Positions 33,194-42,131 of a stretch of DNA of 64,000 bases are shown piece after piece. Source of the DNA: Thermoguttaceae bacterium (GTDB taxonomy: Bacteria > Planctomycetota > Planctomycetia > Pirellulales > Thermoguttaceae); contig JARKPK010000156.1 in assembly GCA_029975295.1 (NCBI GenBank), positions 23,415 to 87,414 of the forward strand. Reading direction: 5' to 3'. The translations under genes were made by a program, and so were the position numbers. Numbering within the stretch: position 1 is the first letter of the stretch; each line of letters starts with the position of its first letter. The notes below the pieces were generated by a model. The model was not told where the DNA came from and searched no databases. It saw only the letters and a program-made list of their open reading frames with translations.

Positions 33194-35713
33194 ATGCCTG
33201 CCCGAAGCCGTGCGTCTTTGTCCGCATCTCTACCGCATGCAATCACTCGTCTTTTCGGCCGTCGCTCATCAATTGCCGGCCCGTCGATAAGCCGTTGCGC
33301 CCGGTTGATCGAGAACCAACTGCCGACCGAGCCGAGCGACGCCTCGGAGACAGCAGGCCGCCTCGCGGTCGAGCAATACTACCGTGCTGTCGTTGCCGCC
33401 GTAACCGCCGCGATGTTCGCATCGTGGCCTCTCGATGTGGTATTCGATCTGCTCGGCCGTTGCGAGAGCGAACCGGCCGAAAGCGGTCGGCAATCGGGGC
33501 GCCACGCCCGTCCCGACCGTCGCTTCTGCTCCGAGCCGTTTGTCAGCCTAGGCAGCGAGTTGTCTCAGACCCCGCACCTGCGAGCCGAGATCGAGCGCCA
33601 TCTCGAACGTTCCGGCAACGAAGCCCTGCGAATCGAGGGCGATCTTTTCAAAGACCTGCACCACGATCTGTTCTCGCGATCATGGCGGCACGGGCACGGG
33701 GAATACTACACCCCCGATTGGCTCGCCCGCCGACTCCTCGATGCCGTCGGCTACCGCGGCGATTCAGACGGGCGTTTGCTTGATCCCGCATGCGGCTCGG
33801 GCACGTTCCTTTGCGAAGCGGTTTCCAGACTCATTGCCGGCCGGCCATCCGATCGAATTGCCGGCAATCGGCGTGAGGTGGTCGAGCAGGTGCTCCATTC
33901 CGTCGCTGGAGTCGATGTCAGCCCATTGGCGGTCTGGACGGCGCGCGCCAATCTGTTGGCGGCACTGCGAGGGCTGATCGACCAGGCGCCCGCGGAGCTG
34001 CCCGTTTTCGTTGCAGACTCGATTCTTGCGCCGCCAACGACGGGCGTGTTCGGCCGGCCGTTCGACTTCGTCGTTGGCAACCCACCATGGATATCCTGGG
34101 ACCGGTTGCCTGTTGGCTACCGCAACGCGACGAAACCGTTGTGGTCGCACTACGGTTTGTTCTCGCTCGGCGCGGCCGCCGCGCGCCACGGCGGCGCAAA
34201 AAAAGACCTTTCGATGCTGATGGTGTACGTGGCAGCCGATCGCTACCTGCCCCCAGGCGGGCGTTTGGCAATGGTGCTGCCGCAAATCGTGTTGCAATCG
34301 GCCGGTTCGGGCGATGGTTTTCGCCGTTTCGTCTTGCCTGACGGAACGAAGCTCGGCGTCTTTCGCGTTGATGATTATTCGCGGGTGCGCGTGTTCGCCG
34401 CAAGCAATTGGACCTGCACACTTTGTCTGGAGAAAGGCCGCCCGACAGAGTTCCCCCTGGAGTATGTCCGTTGGTATCCGTCAACGGCAGCGAGAAGCGG
34501 CGACGTACAGTCGCCTAGTCGGAGCGAGCGGGACCAAATTGCGATGGGAGATACTGAGGAGGCGGCAGACACAAGTGCGGCTCGCCCAACCACAGACGCA
34601 GCCGACGTCGCCCTTCAGCCGGTTGATCCGGCCTGGGGCGGCAATAGCCCCGCCCGAAAACCGAAGCACGGTCCACCAACGCTCGTGGCCCAACACTGCC
34701 AAGCGGCGCCTTTGCGAACGGATTCGCCCGGCGCCCCTTGGATCATTCAATCGCCCGAGTCCGCATTCAGCTTGGCTGCTTTCGTCGGCAAGTCTGATTA
34801 TCAGGCTCACCTGGGAGCAAATAGCGGCGGGGCCAACGCCATCTATTGGCTGCGGATTGTGGGCAAAGCGCCGGATGGGGTGCTCGTCGAGCCTGTCGCG
34901 GCTTCCAAAAGACGCCGGGCGGAAAAAGACGAGATGCCCGCTTGCGCCAAAGCCGGCGCCAGTCGGGAATCGCTGGTGATCGAGCCCGATTTGCTCTACC
35001 CTTTGGTCCGTTGGGGAGATGTCGATCGCTTCAGCTTGCAGCGCGGCGATGCTGGGCCGTTCGCAAACGGAACGACCGGCGGGCGACTTGCCATCTTGTT
35101 GGTTCAAGACCCCAACACGCGCAGCGGCATCAGTGCTTCGCAGTTGTCGGCAACCTGCCCGCGCTGCCAACAGTATCTTGAGCGGCACCAATCAACCCTG
35201 TTGAGAAGGGCGGCCTATCAACGCTATCAGGCGAAGGCGCCATTTTGGTCGATGTACAACGTCGGCCCCTACACGATCAGCCCCTACAAGGTTATCTGGC
35301 GGCGGATGGACAAGATCATTCGGGCCGTTGCCTTGGGGCCGTGCCGAGATGAATACCTCGGAGAAAAACCGTTCGTTCCGCAGGAAACTTGCGTTTTCGT
35401 CGCGTGCCGCGCCATGGCCGAGGCCTTCTACCTGGCCGCCTTGCTGAACAGCGAGATTGTCGGCCAACTCGCCTCGGCCCAAAGCGTCGTCGGCGGAAAG
35501 GGCTTCGGTACGCCAGGTATGTTCGCGCAACTGAACATTCGCCGGTTCTCCAACGACAATCCGAGGCACCGACGGCTGGCATTCTTGGGCGGTGAAGCCC
35601 ATCGGCAACCACACACCTGCGATGTAGTGCTTCAAGAGATCAACGCGATCGCTCGCGAAGAGTACCTCGCGAACCCGCAAATTCGCGGACGGCCGACCCG
35701 CTTGCACGACTAA
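33194..35713 (+). CDS. Orphan N6-adenine DNA methyltransferase (Eco57I-like)
   Basis: This 839-residue class I methyltransferase has motif X-like GEYYTPDWLARRLLD, SAM-binding motif I LDPACGSGTFLCEA (near residues 196-209) and catalytic motif IV NPPW (296-299), diagnostic of N6-adenine methylation. A Pro/Ala-rich linker (about 440-515) separates the catalytic part from a C-terminal part with SMYNVGPYTISPYKVIWRRMD and GKGFGTPGM, presumably for target recognition. No PD-(D/E)xK nuclease motif was recognised, and no restriction, BREX or DISARM partner is adjacent, so it may be a solitary regulator or the remnant of a defence system. The start is uncertain: the frame is open from 33044, and Met codons lie at 33068 and 33194 without a clear ribosome binding site. 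It converges with the arginine decarboxylase gene. Confidence 0.8.
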   Translation: MPARSRASLSASLPHAITRLFGRRSSIAGPSISRCARLIENQLPTEPSDASETAGRLAVEQYYRAVVAAVTAAMFASWPLDVVFDLLGRCESEPAESGRQSGRHARPDRRFCSEPFVSLGSELSQTPHLRAEIERHLERSGNEALRIEGDLFKDLHHDLFSRSWRHGHGEYYTPDWLARRLLDAVGYRGDSDGRLLDPACGSGTFLCEAVSRLIAGRPSDRIAGNRREVVEQVLHSVAGVDVSPLAVWTARANLLAALRGLIDQAPAELPVFVADSILAPPTTGVFGRPFDFVVGNPPWISWDRLPVGYRNATKPLWSHYGLFSLGAAAARHGGAKKDLSMLMVYVAADRYLPPGGRLAMVLPQIVLQSAGSGDGFRRFVLPDGTKLGVFRVDDYSRVRVFAASNWTCTLCLEKGRPTEFPLEYVRWYPSTAARSGDVQSPSRSERDQIAMGDTEEAADTSAARPTTDAADVALQPVDPAWGGNSPARKPKHGPPTLVAQHCQAAPLRTDSPGAPWIIQSPESAFSLAAFVGKSDYQAHLGANSGGANAIYWLRIVGKAPDGVLVEPVAASKRRRAEKDEMPACAKAGASRESLVIEPDLLYPLVRWGDVDRFSLQRGDAGPFANGTTGGRLAILLVQDPNTRSGISASQLSATCPRCQQYLERHQSTLLRRAAYQRYQAKAPFWSMYNVGPYTISPYKVIWRRMDKIIRAVALGPCRDEYLGEKPFVPQETCVFVACRAMAEAFYLAALLNSEIVGQLASAQSVVGGKGFGTPGMFAQLNIRRFSNDNPRHRRLAFLGGEAHRQPHTCDVVLQEINAIAREEYLANPQIRGRPTRLHD

Positions 35714-36004
35714 GACCGCAGGACTGCAACCGCCGGACAACAACTTGTGGATCAAGCGGCCCAAACGGCCGAAGCGCGTTCCCGGTTCGCTTCACCGCGC
35801 CAGCGGGCGACTTCTCTGTCGTGTGGTTCGAGGGAGGCGTGTGATGATCGCCGGCGAACGGGCGCAGGCGTCCTCGGACATCGCACGCCATAACGGTCTG
35901 CCTCGCCCGCGCCGTGAATATGCGGGGATTCGGTAAGACATCGCCGCAGACCGCCGACCGCGGCACTCCGATTGGCCGAAACCGCCTTTGATTGCGGCGG
36001 CTGC

Positions 36005-36556
36005 TTAGTAGAGAAACACGGCCGAAGCGACAACCGTGGTCCACAGGCCGTTCTTGTCGCCCTCGGCCGTTTGCACGCAGGCGCGCGTCCGAATAATCTT
36101 TCCCGACATCAAATAGATTTCCTTGCGCTTGTCGTAGGCCGTTTCGGGGTCGAACTCGATCCCCAAAGTGGTTGCCAACATTGTGGCGGCCATGTCCTCG
36201 ACCAAGTCGCGCAAGCGGGGTTCGGTGATGCCGTAGTCGTGGTGTTCGCTGATGTAGCCGTACTGCTCGCCCTGAGCGGGCTGTGCCAAACCGATCCCGG
36301 CGCCGACCAAACGCGAAGGCTCGTTCGTCGAGGCCTCCGCCAACACCACGTGGGCGATCTGCCCCGGTTGCAGTTTGCCCATCCCCAACTTGGTGGAAAC
36401 CAGTTTGCAGTGTGGCGGGAAAATGCTCGACACCCGCACCAAGTTGCATTTCTCGATGCCCGCATCGCGCAACGCCAACTCGAAACTCTGCAACTTGTTA
36501 CGGTGTTTGCCCACGCCCTTAGTGAAAAAGGCCTCTTTGGGCACGATTGGCTCCAT
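36005..36556 (-). CDS. Pyruvoyl-dependent arginine decarboxylase
   Basis: This 183-residue proenzyme matches the PvlArgDC family. The self-cleavage site lies in [10 protein letters not shown], between Ser43 and Ser44; Ser44 becomes the pyruvoyl group of the alpha subunit. Other family blocks are [36 protein letters not shown] and [14 protein letters not shown]. The reaction is arginine to agmatine plus CO2, the first step of agmatine-derived polyamine synthesis. The ATG at 36556 gives the normal family length; the open frame extends to 36835 without homology. A GAGG lies 11 bases upstream. It is divergent from fliD. Confidence 0.92.
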   Translation of the reverse strand: MEPIVPKEAFFTKGVGKHRNKLQSFELALRDAGIEKCNLVRVSSIFPPHCKLVSTKLGMGKLQPGQIAHVVLAEASTNEPSRLVGAGIGLAQPAQGEQYGYISEHHDYGITEPRLRDLVEDMAATMLATTLGIEFDPETAYDKRKEIYLMSGKIIRTRACVQTAEGDKNGLWTTVVASAVFLY

Positions 36557-36977
36557 CACGCCACGACCCTCCGATAACAAAGGACTTTCGTTTGCTTTAC
36601 TCCTGACGAAACGGCGACCGACCCAAGAAGGCCCCACGCCCGAGAAGCCACAACCTGAGCCAGCGGTTTTCGCCCATCGCCCTGCCGCAAAACATAAGAA
36701 GCTACCCTGCCCCAGATGATTTCGCAAGATGCGCAACAAGGAAAAATCGCTTGGAACGCTGCCAGGCGACGATCGATTCAACCGATGTAATACGCACATT
36801 CTTCCGGCTCCGCAAGTTTTTCTGTCCCTGCCCATCTTCCCCGAACAGAAAAACTTCGGCTATCTCGGCCCAAGAGCCGATCAGAAAACATTAAGGAGTG
36901 TTCTGCGCCAGTGGTCGGGGCGATCGCCCCCGTGCCGCGGGAGCCGATTTTGCCGGTCATTTCATTCGCTTTCAGCC
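36557..36977. other. Divergent spacer between arginine decarboxylase and fliD
   Basis: These 420 bases should hold both promoters. A GCCGATCA at 36876-36883 resembles a flagellar sigma-28 -10 box, but no fitting -35 box is present. An AAGGAG at 36894-36899 does not serve an in-frame start. No small gene is supported. Confidence 0.4.
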
Positions 36978-39728
36978 ATGCCTAGCATTCAAACAAGCAC
37001 AGGCCTGATCACCGGGCTCGACATCGTCGGCACGGTCGAAAAGCTGATGACGATTGCGGCGCGGCCCCAGAAGCTGCTCAAATCGCGCGGCGAGACCATG
37101 CAGAACGAGCTGTTGGCCGTCACAGGGCTCACGGCCCTGCTGGTTTCCACTCGCTTCATGACCGATAACCTCGGCAAAGAGACGATCTATCAAACACGAG
37201 AGGTTGCCAGCAGCGACATCGCGGCATTGGCCGCCAGCGCTAGCGACAAACCGGCCATCGGGCAATATAGTTTCACCCCTCTACGCACGGCGAGCAACCA
37301 ACAATGGCTCAGTAGCGGGGTGCTTTCTAACACTGCCGCCCTGCCCGCCGGCACGCTCTCGTTCCGTTACGGCAGCACGGTTGAGCGCGACGCCCGGGTC
37401 GAACTCCTGTCGAACGATCAAGGTCTCGGATTCGCTCGCGGAAAGATTCGCATCACCGATCGCAGCGGGGCATCAGCCGAAATCGATCTTTCCTCGGCAC
37501 TGACGATTGACGACGTCCTCAAAGCAATCAACGACAACCCGACGATCAACGTATCGGCGGCGGTGCAGAACGGCCGCTTGGTGCTTACCGACAACACCGG
37601 ACTCCAAATAGCCAATCTGCGCGTGCAAGAGGTCGGCAGCGGCCGCACGGCCGCCTCGCTGGGCTTGGCCGGCATCGACGCAGCGAACTCTTCGGCCTCC
37701 GGGGGCCTGATCTGGCGCCTTCAAGGCTCCACCTCGCTCGACGAATTGAACGACGGCCGCGGAATCCGCATCAGCACCGTGCTGCCCGACATCGCCTTCC
37801 AATTGCGCAACGGCACGAGCGGCGAGATCGACCTCTCGCCGTTGTTGCCCAACAGCTCCGCAATTGAACACGACTTGACGCTCGACGATGTGATTTCGAG
37901 GATCAACGAGGCGGCCCCGGGCAAACTTCGCGCGGAGATCGCTTCCGACGGCTCGCGGTTGATCGTCTCTGACCTGACCGAAGGGGATGGCGAATTCGCC
38001 CTGACGGCATTGAACGGCAGCGCGGCACTTGCCGACCTGGGATTGGCGCACCAGGCCGAGGACGGCCAAATCACCGGTCGCAGGATCCTCAGCGGATTGA
38101 AGACCGTTCTTCTGTCGAGCCTCGACGGCGGCCGTGGGCTCGGCCCTCTCGGGCGGCTCCGCCTGGTCGATCGCAGCGGCAACGAGGCAATCGCCGACCT
38201 GTCTTCGGCCGAGACTCTGGACGACGTTGTCCGGGAAATCAACGCCCGAGGCCTGCAAATCAAAGCGGCGATCAATTCTTCAGGCAACGGCATTGAACTG
38301 AACGATCTTTCCGGAGCCACGGCATCGAATCTCGTCGTTGCCGACGCCGACGGCGGCTCCACCGCGCAACGGCTTGGGCTGGCCGTCGACGCGTCGGTGA
38401 CTCGCATCAACGGCGGCGACCTCCGGCTGCAAGTCGTCGCGGAAAACACGTTGCTTAGTTCGCTCAACGGCGGCGCCGGTGCGGCCAAGGGAACGATCGT
38501 CATCCAAGACACCCAAGGGCTACGATTCACAGTCAACCTGCGCGACGCGCAAATCAAGACGGTCGGCGATGTGATTCGGGCGATCAATCATCAGGCGGGC
38601 AACGTCCGAGCCGAGATCAACGAACGGGGCGACGGCATCCGTCTGATCGACGCCCAAGGAGGTTCGGGCGAATTGGTCGTCAGCGAGGGCGACTCCACCG
38701 CCGCCCGCGATCTGGGCCTGCTGCGCGCAGCGGCGACTCGGCAAATCGACGGCGCATCGGCCAAGGTGATCGATGGTTCGACGAGAGCCGTGGTCGAACT
38801 GACCGGTTCCGAATCGCTCAACGAGTTGGCCGAGAAGATCAACGGACTGAACGCCGGCGTGTCGGCGGCAGTCGTTTTCGACGGCTCATCGAGGCCCTAT
38901 CGAATCGCGTTGACGAGCCGACAATCGGGCCGAGCCGGAAACCTGGTGATCGACTCGTCCATCGACGGACTGACATTCCATCAGACTGTGGCCGGCGACG
39001 ACGCATTGCTGCTGTTCGGACCGGGCAACCTGCTCGTTTCGTCTTCGACCAACAAGTTCCAGAACGTCGTGCAGGGAATCGAACTGGAGGTTAAGCAGGG
39101 TTCCGGAAAGCCCGTAACCGTGACCGTCTCGGCGGGCACGGCCAATATGGTGGCCAGCGCGAAGACGTTCGTCGACAACTACAACAAGTTCCGCGAAAAA
39201 TTGAAGGAGTTGACCAAGTTCGACTCCGCCACGGGCAAGGGATCAATCCTGTCGGGCGATCCGACGGCGGTTCGGCTCGACGCTGAGTTGTCGCGTTTGC
39301 TATCGGGGAGAATCGACGGGGCCGGCCGACTGCGAACCCTCAGCGACGTGGGAATCACAATCGGCGATCAAGGGCAACTCAGCCTCGACGAAAGCAAACT
39401 GCGATCCGCCTTCGCTGCCGATCCCGAGGCCGTGCAGCAGTTCTTCACAACGGCCGAAAAGGGTTTCTCGGCCCGCTTCAAGACGGCTGTCGATCAACTC
39501 GCCGGCGACGACCGCTCGATGCTCTCGCGCCGGATCGACGCGCTTAATCGCAAGATCGCGATGAATCAGGAACGAATCGACTTCATGCAGAAGATGCTCG
39601 ATAGCCAGCGAGAACGGTTGCTGCTCCAGTTTTACAATATGGAACTGGCGATCGGCAAAATAAAAAACAACCTGACGGCCATCGACTCGATCCAGCCGAT
39701 CACAATTCAGGGTTCTGGATCAAGGTGA
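36978..39728 (+). CDS. fliD: Flagellar filament cap protein FliD with expanded repeat region
   Basis: This 916-residue protein begins with a typical FliD N-terminus (STGLITGLDIVGTVEKLMTI) and ends with the FliD C-terminal domain (about 690-905, with a coiled-coil tail NRKIAMNQERIDFMQKMLDS). FliD caps the filament and folds incoming flagellin. Many FliD proteins have about 450-700 residues; the excess here lies in a central region with about five copies of a beta-rich flagellin hook-IN-type unit, near residues 160-235, 296-357, 410-468, 525-580 and 612-665, each holding a (L/V)DDV(I/V)xxIN helix and later an xxDLGL-type end. The ATG at 36978 fits the family start, though no ribosome binding site is seen. 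fliS follows 74 bp downstream. Confidence 0.9.
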   Translation: MPSIQTSTGLITGLDIVGTVEKLMTIAARPQKLLKSRGETMQNELLAVTGLTALLVSTRFMTDNLGKETIYQTREVASSDIAALAASASDKPAIGQYSFTPLRTASNQQWLSSGVLSNTAALPAGTLSFRYGSTVERDARVELLSNDQGLGFARGKIRITDRSGASAEIDLSSALTIDDVLKAINDNPTINVSAAVQNGRLVLTDNTGLQIANLRVQEVGSGRTAASLGLAGIDAANSSASGGLIWRLQGSTSLDELNDGRGIRISTVLPDIAFQLRNGTSGEIDLSPLLPNSSAIEHDLTLDDVISRINEAAPGKLRAEIASDGSRLIVSDLTEGDGEFALTALNGSAALADLGLAHQAEDGQITGRRILSGLKTVLLSSLDGGRGLGPLGRLRLVDRSGNEAIADLSSAETLDDVVREINARGLQIKAAINSSGNGIELNDLSGATASNLVVADADGGSTAQRLGLAVDASVTRINGGDLRLQVVAENTLLSSLNGGAGAAKGTIVIQDTQGLRFTVNLRDAQIKTVGDVIRAINHQAGNVRAEINERGDGIRLIDAQGGSGELVVSEGDSTAARDLGLLRAAATRQIDGASAKVIDGSTRAVVELTGSESLNELAEKINGLNAGVSAAVVFDGSSRPYRIALTSRQSGRAGNLVIDSSIDGLTFHQTVAGDDALLLFGPGNLLVSSSTNKFQNVVQGIELEVKQGSGKPVTVTVSAGTANMVASAKTFVDNYNKFREKLKELTKFDSATGKGSILSGDPTAVRLDAELSRLLSGRIDGAGRLRTLSDVGITIGDQGQLSLDESKLRSAFAADPEAVQQFFTTAEKGFSARFKTAVDQLAGDDRSMLSRRIDALNRKIAMNQERIDFMQKMLDSQRERLLLQFYNMELAIGKIKNNLTAIDSIQPITIQGSGSR

Positions 39729-39802
39729 TCTTCAGCAGAACGCGTCCTCTCGCTCGCCAAATCGGTCGCACAAAACCGCACACGCAAGGAATCCTTCGAG
39801 CC

Positions 39803-40327
39803 ATGTCGATCGCGTACGAGAACTATCTGGAAACGGGCGTCCTGACGGCGAGCCCGCAGAAATTGCAATTGCTGCTGATCGAAGCGGCAATTCGATCGAT
39901 TCACCGCGGCAAGGAGGCGTCGTCAAGAGGCGACGAAGCGGCAGCCTCCGAGCATTTCATCCATGCGCAAGACTGCGTCGGTCAAATGCTCGCCGGGCTG
40001 AACTACAACGGGGCCGCCGAAATCGTCAAGAGGTTGGCCGCAGTCTATGTTTTCATCTTGCGGCAGCTTGCCGAGGGCTCACTCAACCGAGACACGGCAA
40101 AACTCGACGACGCTGTTCGAGTGCTCGAAGTGGAACGAGAGACCTGGCGGCAGGTTTGCGAGCAGTTCGGCTCCGAAACGGCGGGCAACAATCCGCCCAC
40201 AATCGATCGCGCCCAGTCCCAGCCTCAGAGCAACGGTTCCACGCGCATCGACAGTTCGCAAGGCGAGCTCGCGCCGGCCGACGCCTCAGATTTCTCCCCA
40301 CGTGGGGGCTTCTGCCTAGACGCATAG
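39803..40327 (+). CDS. fliS: Flagellin export chaperone FliS
   Basis: This 174-residue four-helix protein starts with YENYLETGVLTASPQKLQLL, the FliS signature (Y-x3-tv-x-taSPqkLvlmLy in most species). FliS binds the C-terminal disordered region of flagellin and prevents premature polymerisation. Residues after about 130 form a polar, probably disordered tail longer than usual. The ATG at 39803 is preceded by AAGGA at somewhat long spacing; the frame is open from 39725, overlapping the fliD stop. The fliD-fliS order is the conserved one. No flagellin gene is in the window. Confidence 0.9.
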   Translation: MSIAYENYLETGVLTASPQKLQLLLIEAAIRSIHRGKEASSRGDEAAASEHFIHAQDCVGQMLAGLNYNGAAEIVKRLAAVYVFILRQLAEGSLNRDTAKLDDAVRVLEVERETWRQVCEQFGSETAGNNPPTIDRAQSQPQSNGSTRIDSSQGELAPADASDFSPRGGFCLDA

Positions 40328-40384
40328 GCCTGGACACAACGAACGACTGAACGCAAACCGCGGCCCAAACGAGCGGCTTACCGC

Positions 40385-41002
40385 TTATGGCTCTCGTTTC
40401 GCCACGCCCAACTCGGCCAACTTGGCGGCTACATCTTTGGCGTGGTTGGCCGTGTTCACGCTCTTGTCGATCGCTGCGATCTTCCCATCTTTGCCGATAA
40501 TGAACGTCCAACGTGTGGCAGTCTGCTTGCCCGGCGCCAACACTCCGAACGCGCGCGCGGCCTTGCCCTCGGGATCAGCGAGAATCGGGTAGTCTGCACC
40601 GACCGACTCGGCGAATTTCGCGTTCTTCTCTTGGGTGTCGCAACTGGCCGTGAAATAAGCCACGTCGTAACGCTTCAGTTCGTCGCCGTCTCGAGCGAAC
40701 GCCTTGCACTGAGCGGTGCAGCCCGGGGTGAACGCGCGCGGGAACCACGCAACAACGACCGCCTGTTTGCCGCGAAAATCGGCCAAGCGGTAGGTCTTTC
40801 CGTCACTGCCAAGAAATTCGACGTCCGGGGCTGCATCTCCAACCTTCAGTTCGACCACCTGTTCCACATCGTTCTGCGCTGCCATAACACCAGCCTTCAT
40901 CAAAATCGGAATCGCGGGAGAGGCATAACTCGCCTCAACTGCCGCAAGGACTGCAACGCCGCAAGCCACAGCCGCAAACCACAACTGTTTCGAACTCCGC
41001 AT
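40385..41002 (-). CDS. Exported peroxiredoxin (AhpC/TSA, Bcp-like)
   Basis: This 205-residue protein has an N-terminal signal peptide (about 1-28, LWFAAVACGVAVLAAVEASYAS) and a thioredoxin-fold peroxiredoxin domain. The active site reads FTPGCTAQCKAF, with peroxidatic Cys95 and a possible resolving Cys99, the spacing found in Bcp/PrxQ. It should reduce peroxides in the periplasm-like compartment. A second, apparently cytoplasmic Bcp-type gene begins at the right edge of the window. The gene converges with fliS and is last in a minus-strand run after lptE, though 433 bp separate them. Confidence 0.88.
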   Translation of the reverse strand: MRSSKQLWFAAVACGVAVLAAVEASYASPAIPILMKAGVMAAQNDVEQVVELKVGDAAPDVEFLGSDGKTYRLADFRGKQAVVVAWFPRAFTPGCTAQCKAFARDGDELKRYDVAYFTASCDTQEKNAKFAESVGADYPILADPEGKAARAFGVLAPGKQTATRWTFIIGKDGKIAAIDKSVNTANHAKDVAAKLAELGVAKREP

Positions 41003-41435
41003 AATTGTTCGCTCCGATAATCGAAACGGATGCCCGCCTTGTTCGCCAAGAACACGCCACGCCGGCTCGGACCTTCCGAGAACCGACGTATTCTAACTCG
41101 GCAGACAACCCCGCACCCTCAAACGGCAGCGGCTAAAAGGTTTAGCGATTGCGGACACTCGCCGCAAAGACCGCCGACAACGGGAGTCTGTTTCTACGAT
41201 CGACGCGACGGTGGCCGCCTCGTTGCGTTTGCAGCCGCTTTCGTTCGTTGGGGAGCGATTTTGGAACGACCAAGGGCCGCGTCGAGAACCAAGCGGCGCG
41301 AGACGGCCGAGCGGTCGGCAGACCGCTTCGTCCCTCAAGGCAGTTCTTCGGGCCGATGCCGGCCTTGCCTGCGCTGCGAAAGGCCCGGGGTGAGAAACCC
41401 GCGGGAGAGTTCGGCAAACGAGGATCAGCCGACTG
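41003..41435. other. Intergenic region without recognised features
   Basis: About 430 bases lie between the peroxiredoxin start and the lptE stop. A 143-codon open frame on the plus strand (41030-41461) has Arg/Pro-rich composition typical of GC-rich noncoding frames, and it runs into the lptE 3' end, so it was not called. Confidence 0.45.
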
Positions 41436-42131
41436 CTACCAAGGCGTTTCCATCAGGTTGACGATCTGCTGCGCGATGCGCCGAATCGACTCCTGCTGGG
41501 CCGTGGCCACGCTCTGTCCCACCTCCGGCACGAGGTTGGCCGAAGCGCTGATGTCGGTCACCTCCGGGGGTAGAGGTATAGTCAGCTCGTCGCGCAAGAG
41601 AGAACCGCGACGATCGACCCAAGTGACTTGTACCTGCAATCCCACCTGCAACTCGCGAGGATCGCCGGTCAGCGTGTTGACCAACACATTCTTGCGGTCG
41701 CCCACGATGCGGCCCGTCAACACGCTGTCCGCGTTGTCGTTGTTGGCCAGTTTGTACGGCGTTCGCCGCTCGATCTCTTTGCACACGGCTTCAGTCAGCC
41801 GCTCGCCCAAATGCCGGCGGAGACTATCCGATTCGAACATCGGCACGTGAACCGTCTGGATGTCGGGCGGAAACAGTCCCCGGTTGCCAATCTGATAGCC
41901 CGCACAACCGACGACCGCGCCCCAAAGGGCCAAGCCAGCGGCGAGAGCGACGCACAGAAGCCTTCGTCGAGACAGAAACCGATCGGACGATCGCCGCGAC
42001 GGCGCCCGGCCGCTTTCACCCGAGAGGTCCGCATCGGCCCCGCCGGGGCAGGCGACGCCCGGGCGCATGCCGTCCCTGTGTCGGCGCAACCCAGCCCGTA
42101 CGGCGCATCGGGGGATCAATCGAGTAGTCAT
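41436..42131 (-). CDS. lptE: LptE-like outer-membrane lipoprotein
   Basis: This 231-residue protein has a lipobox, VVGC at residues 73-76, after a hydrophobic stretch (LLCVALAAGLALWGAVVG). The mature part opens with AGYQIGNRGLFPPDIQTVHV, and the block LTEAVCKEIERRTPYKL is typical of the LptE family. LptE plugs the LptD barrel and helps insert lipopolysaccharide in the outer membrane. No lptD gene is visible here. The ATG at 42131 overlaps the bamD-like stop by four bases (ATGA), which suggests translational coupling, although it leaves an unusually long region of about 50 residues before the signal sequence. The lipopolysaccharide link is from family knowledge. Confidence 0.78.
   Translation of the reverse strand: MTTRLIPRCAVRAGLRRHRDGMRPGVACPGGADADLSGESGRAPSRRSSDRFLSRRRLLCVALAAGLALWGAVVGCAGYQIGNRGLFPPDIQTVHVPMFESDSLRRHLGERLTEAVCKEIERRTPYKLANNDNADSVLTGRIVGDRKNVLVNTLTGDPRELQVGLQVQVTWVDRRGSLLRDELTIPLPPEVTDISASANLVPEVGQSVATAQQESIRRIAQQIVNLMETPW

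Noticed and set aside
36857..36883. Sigma-28 promoter of fliD
   Set aside because: GCCGATCA resembles the -10 box, but no TAAA-type -35 box is found at the required distance.
41030..41461. 143-codon plus-strand frame between peroxiredoxin and lptE genes
   Set aside because: No ribosome binding site or domain is seen, the composition is Arg/Pro-rich, and it overlaps the lptE 3' end.
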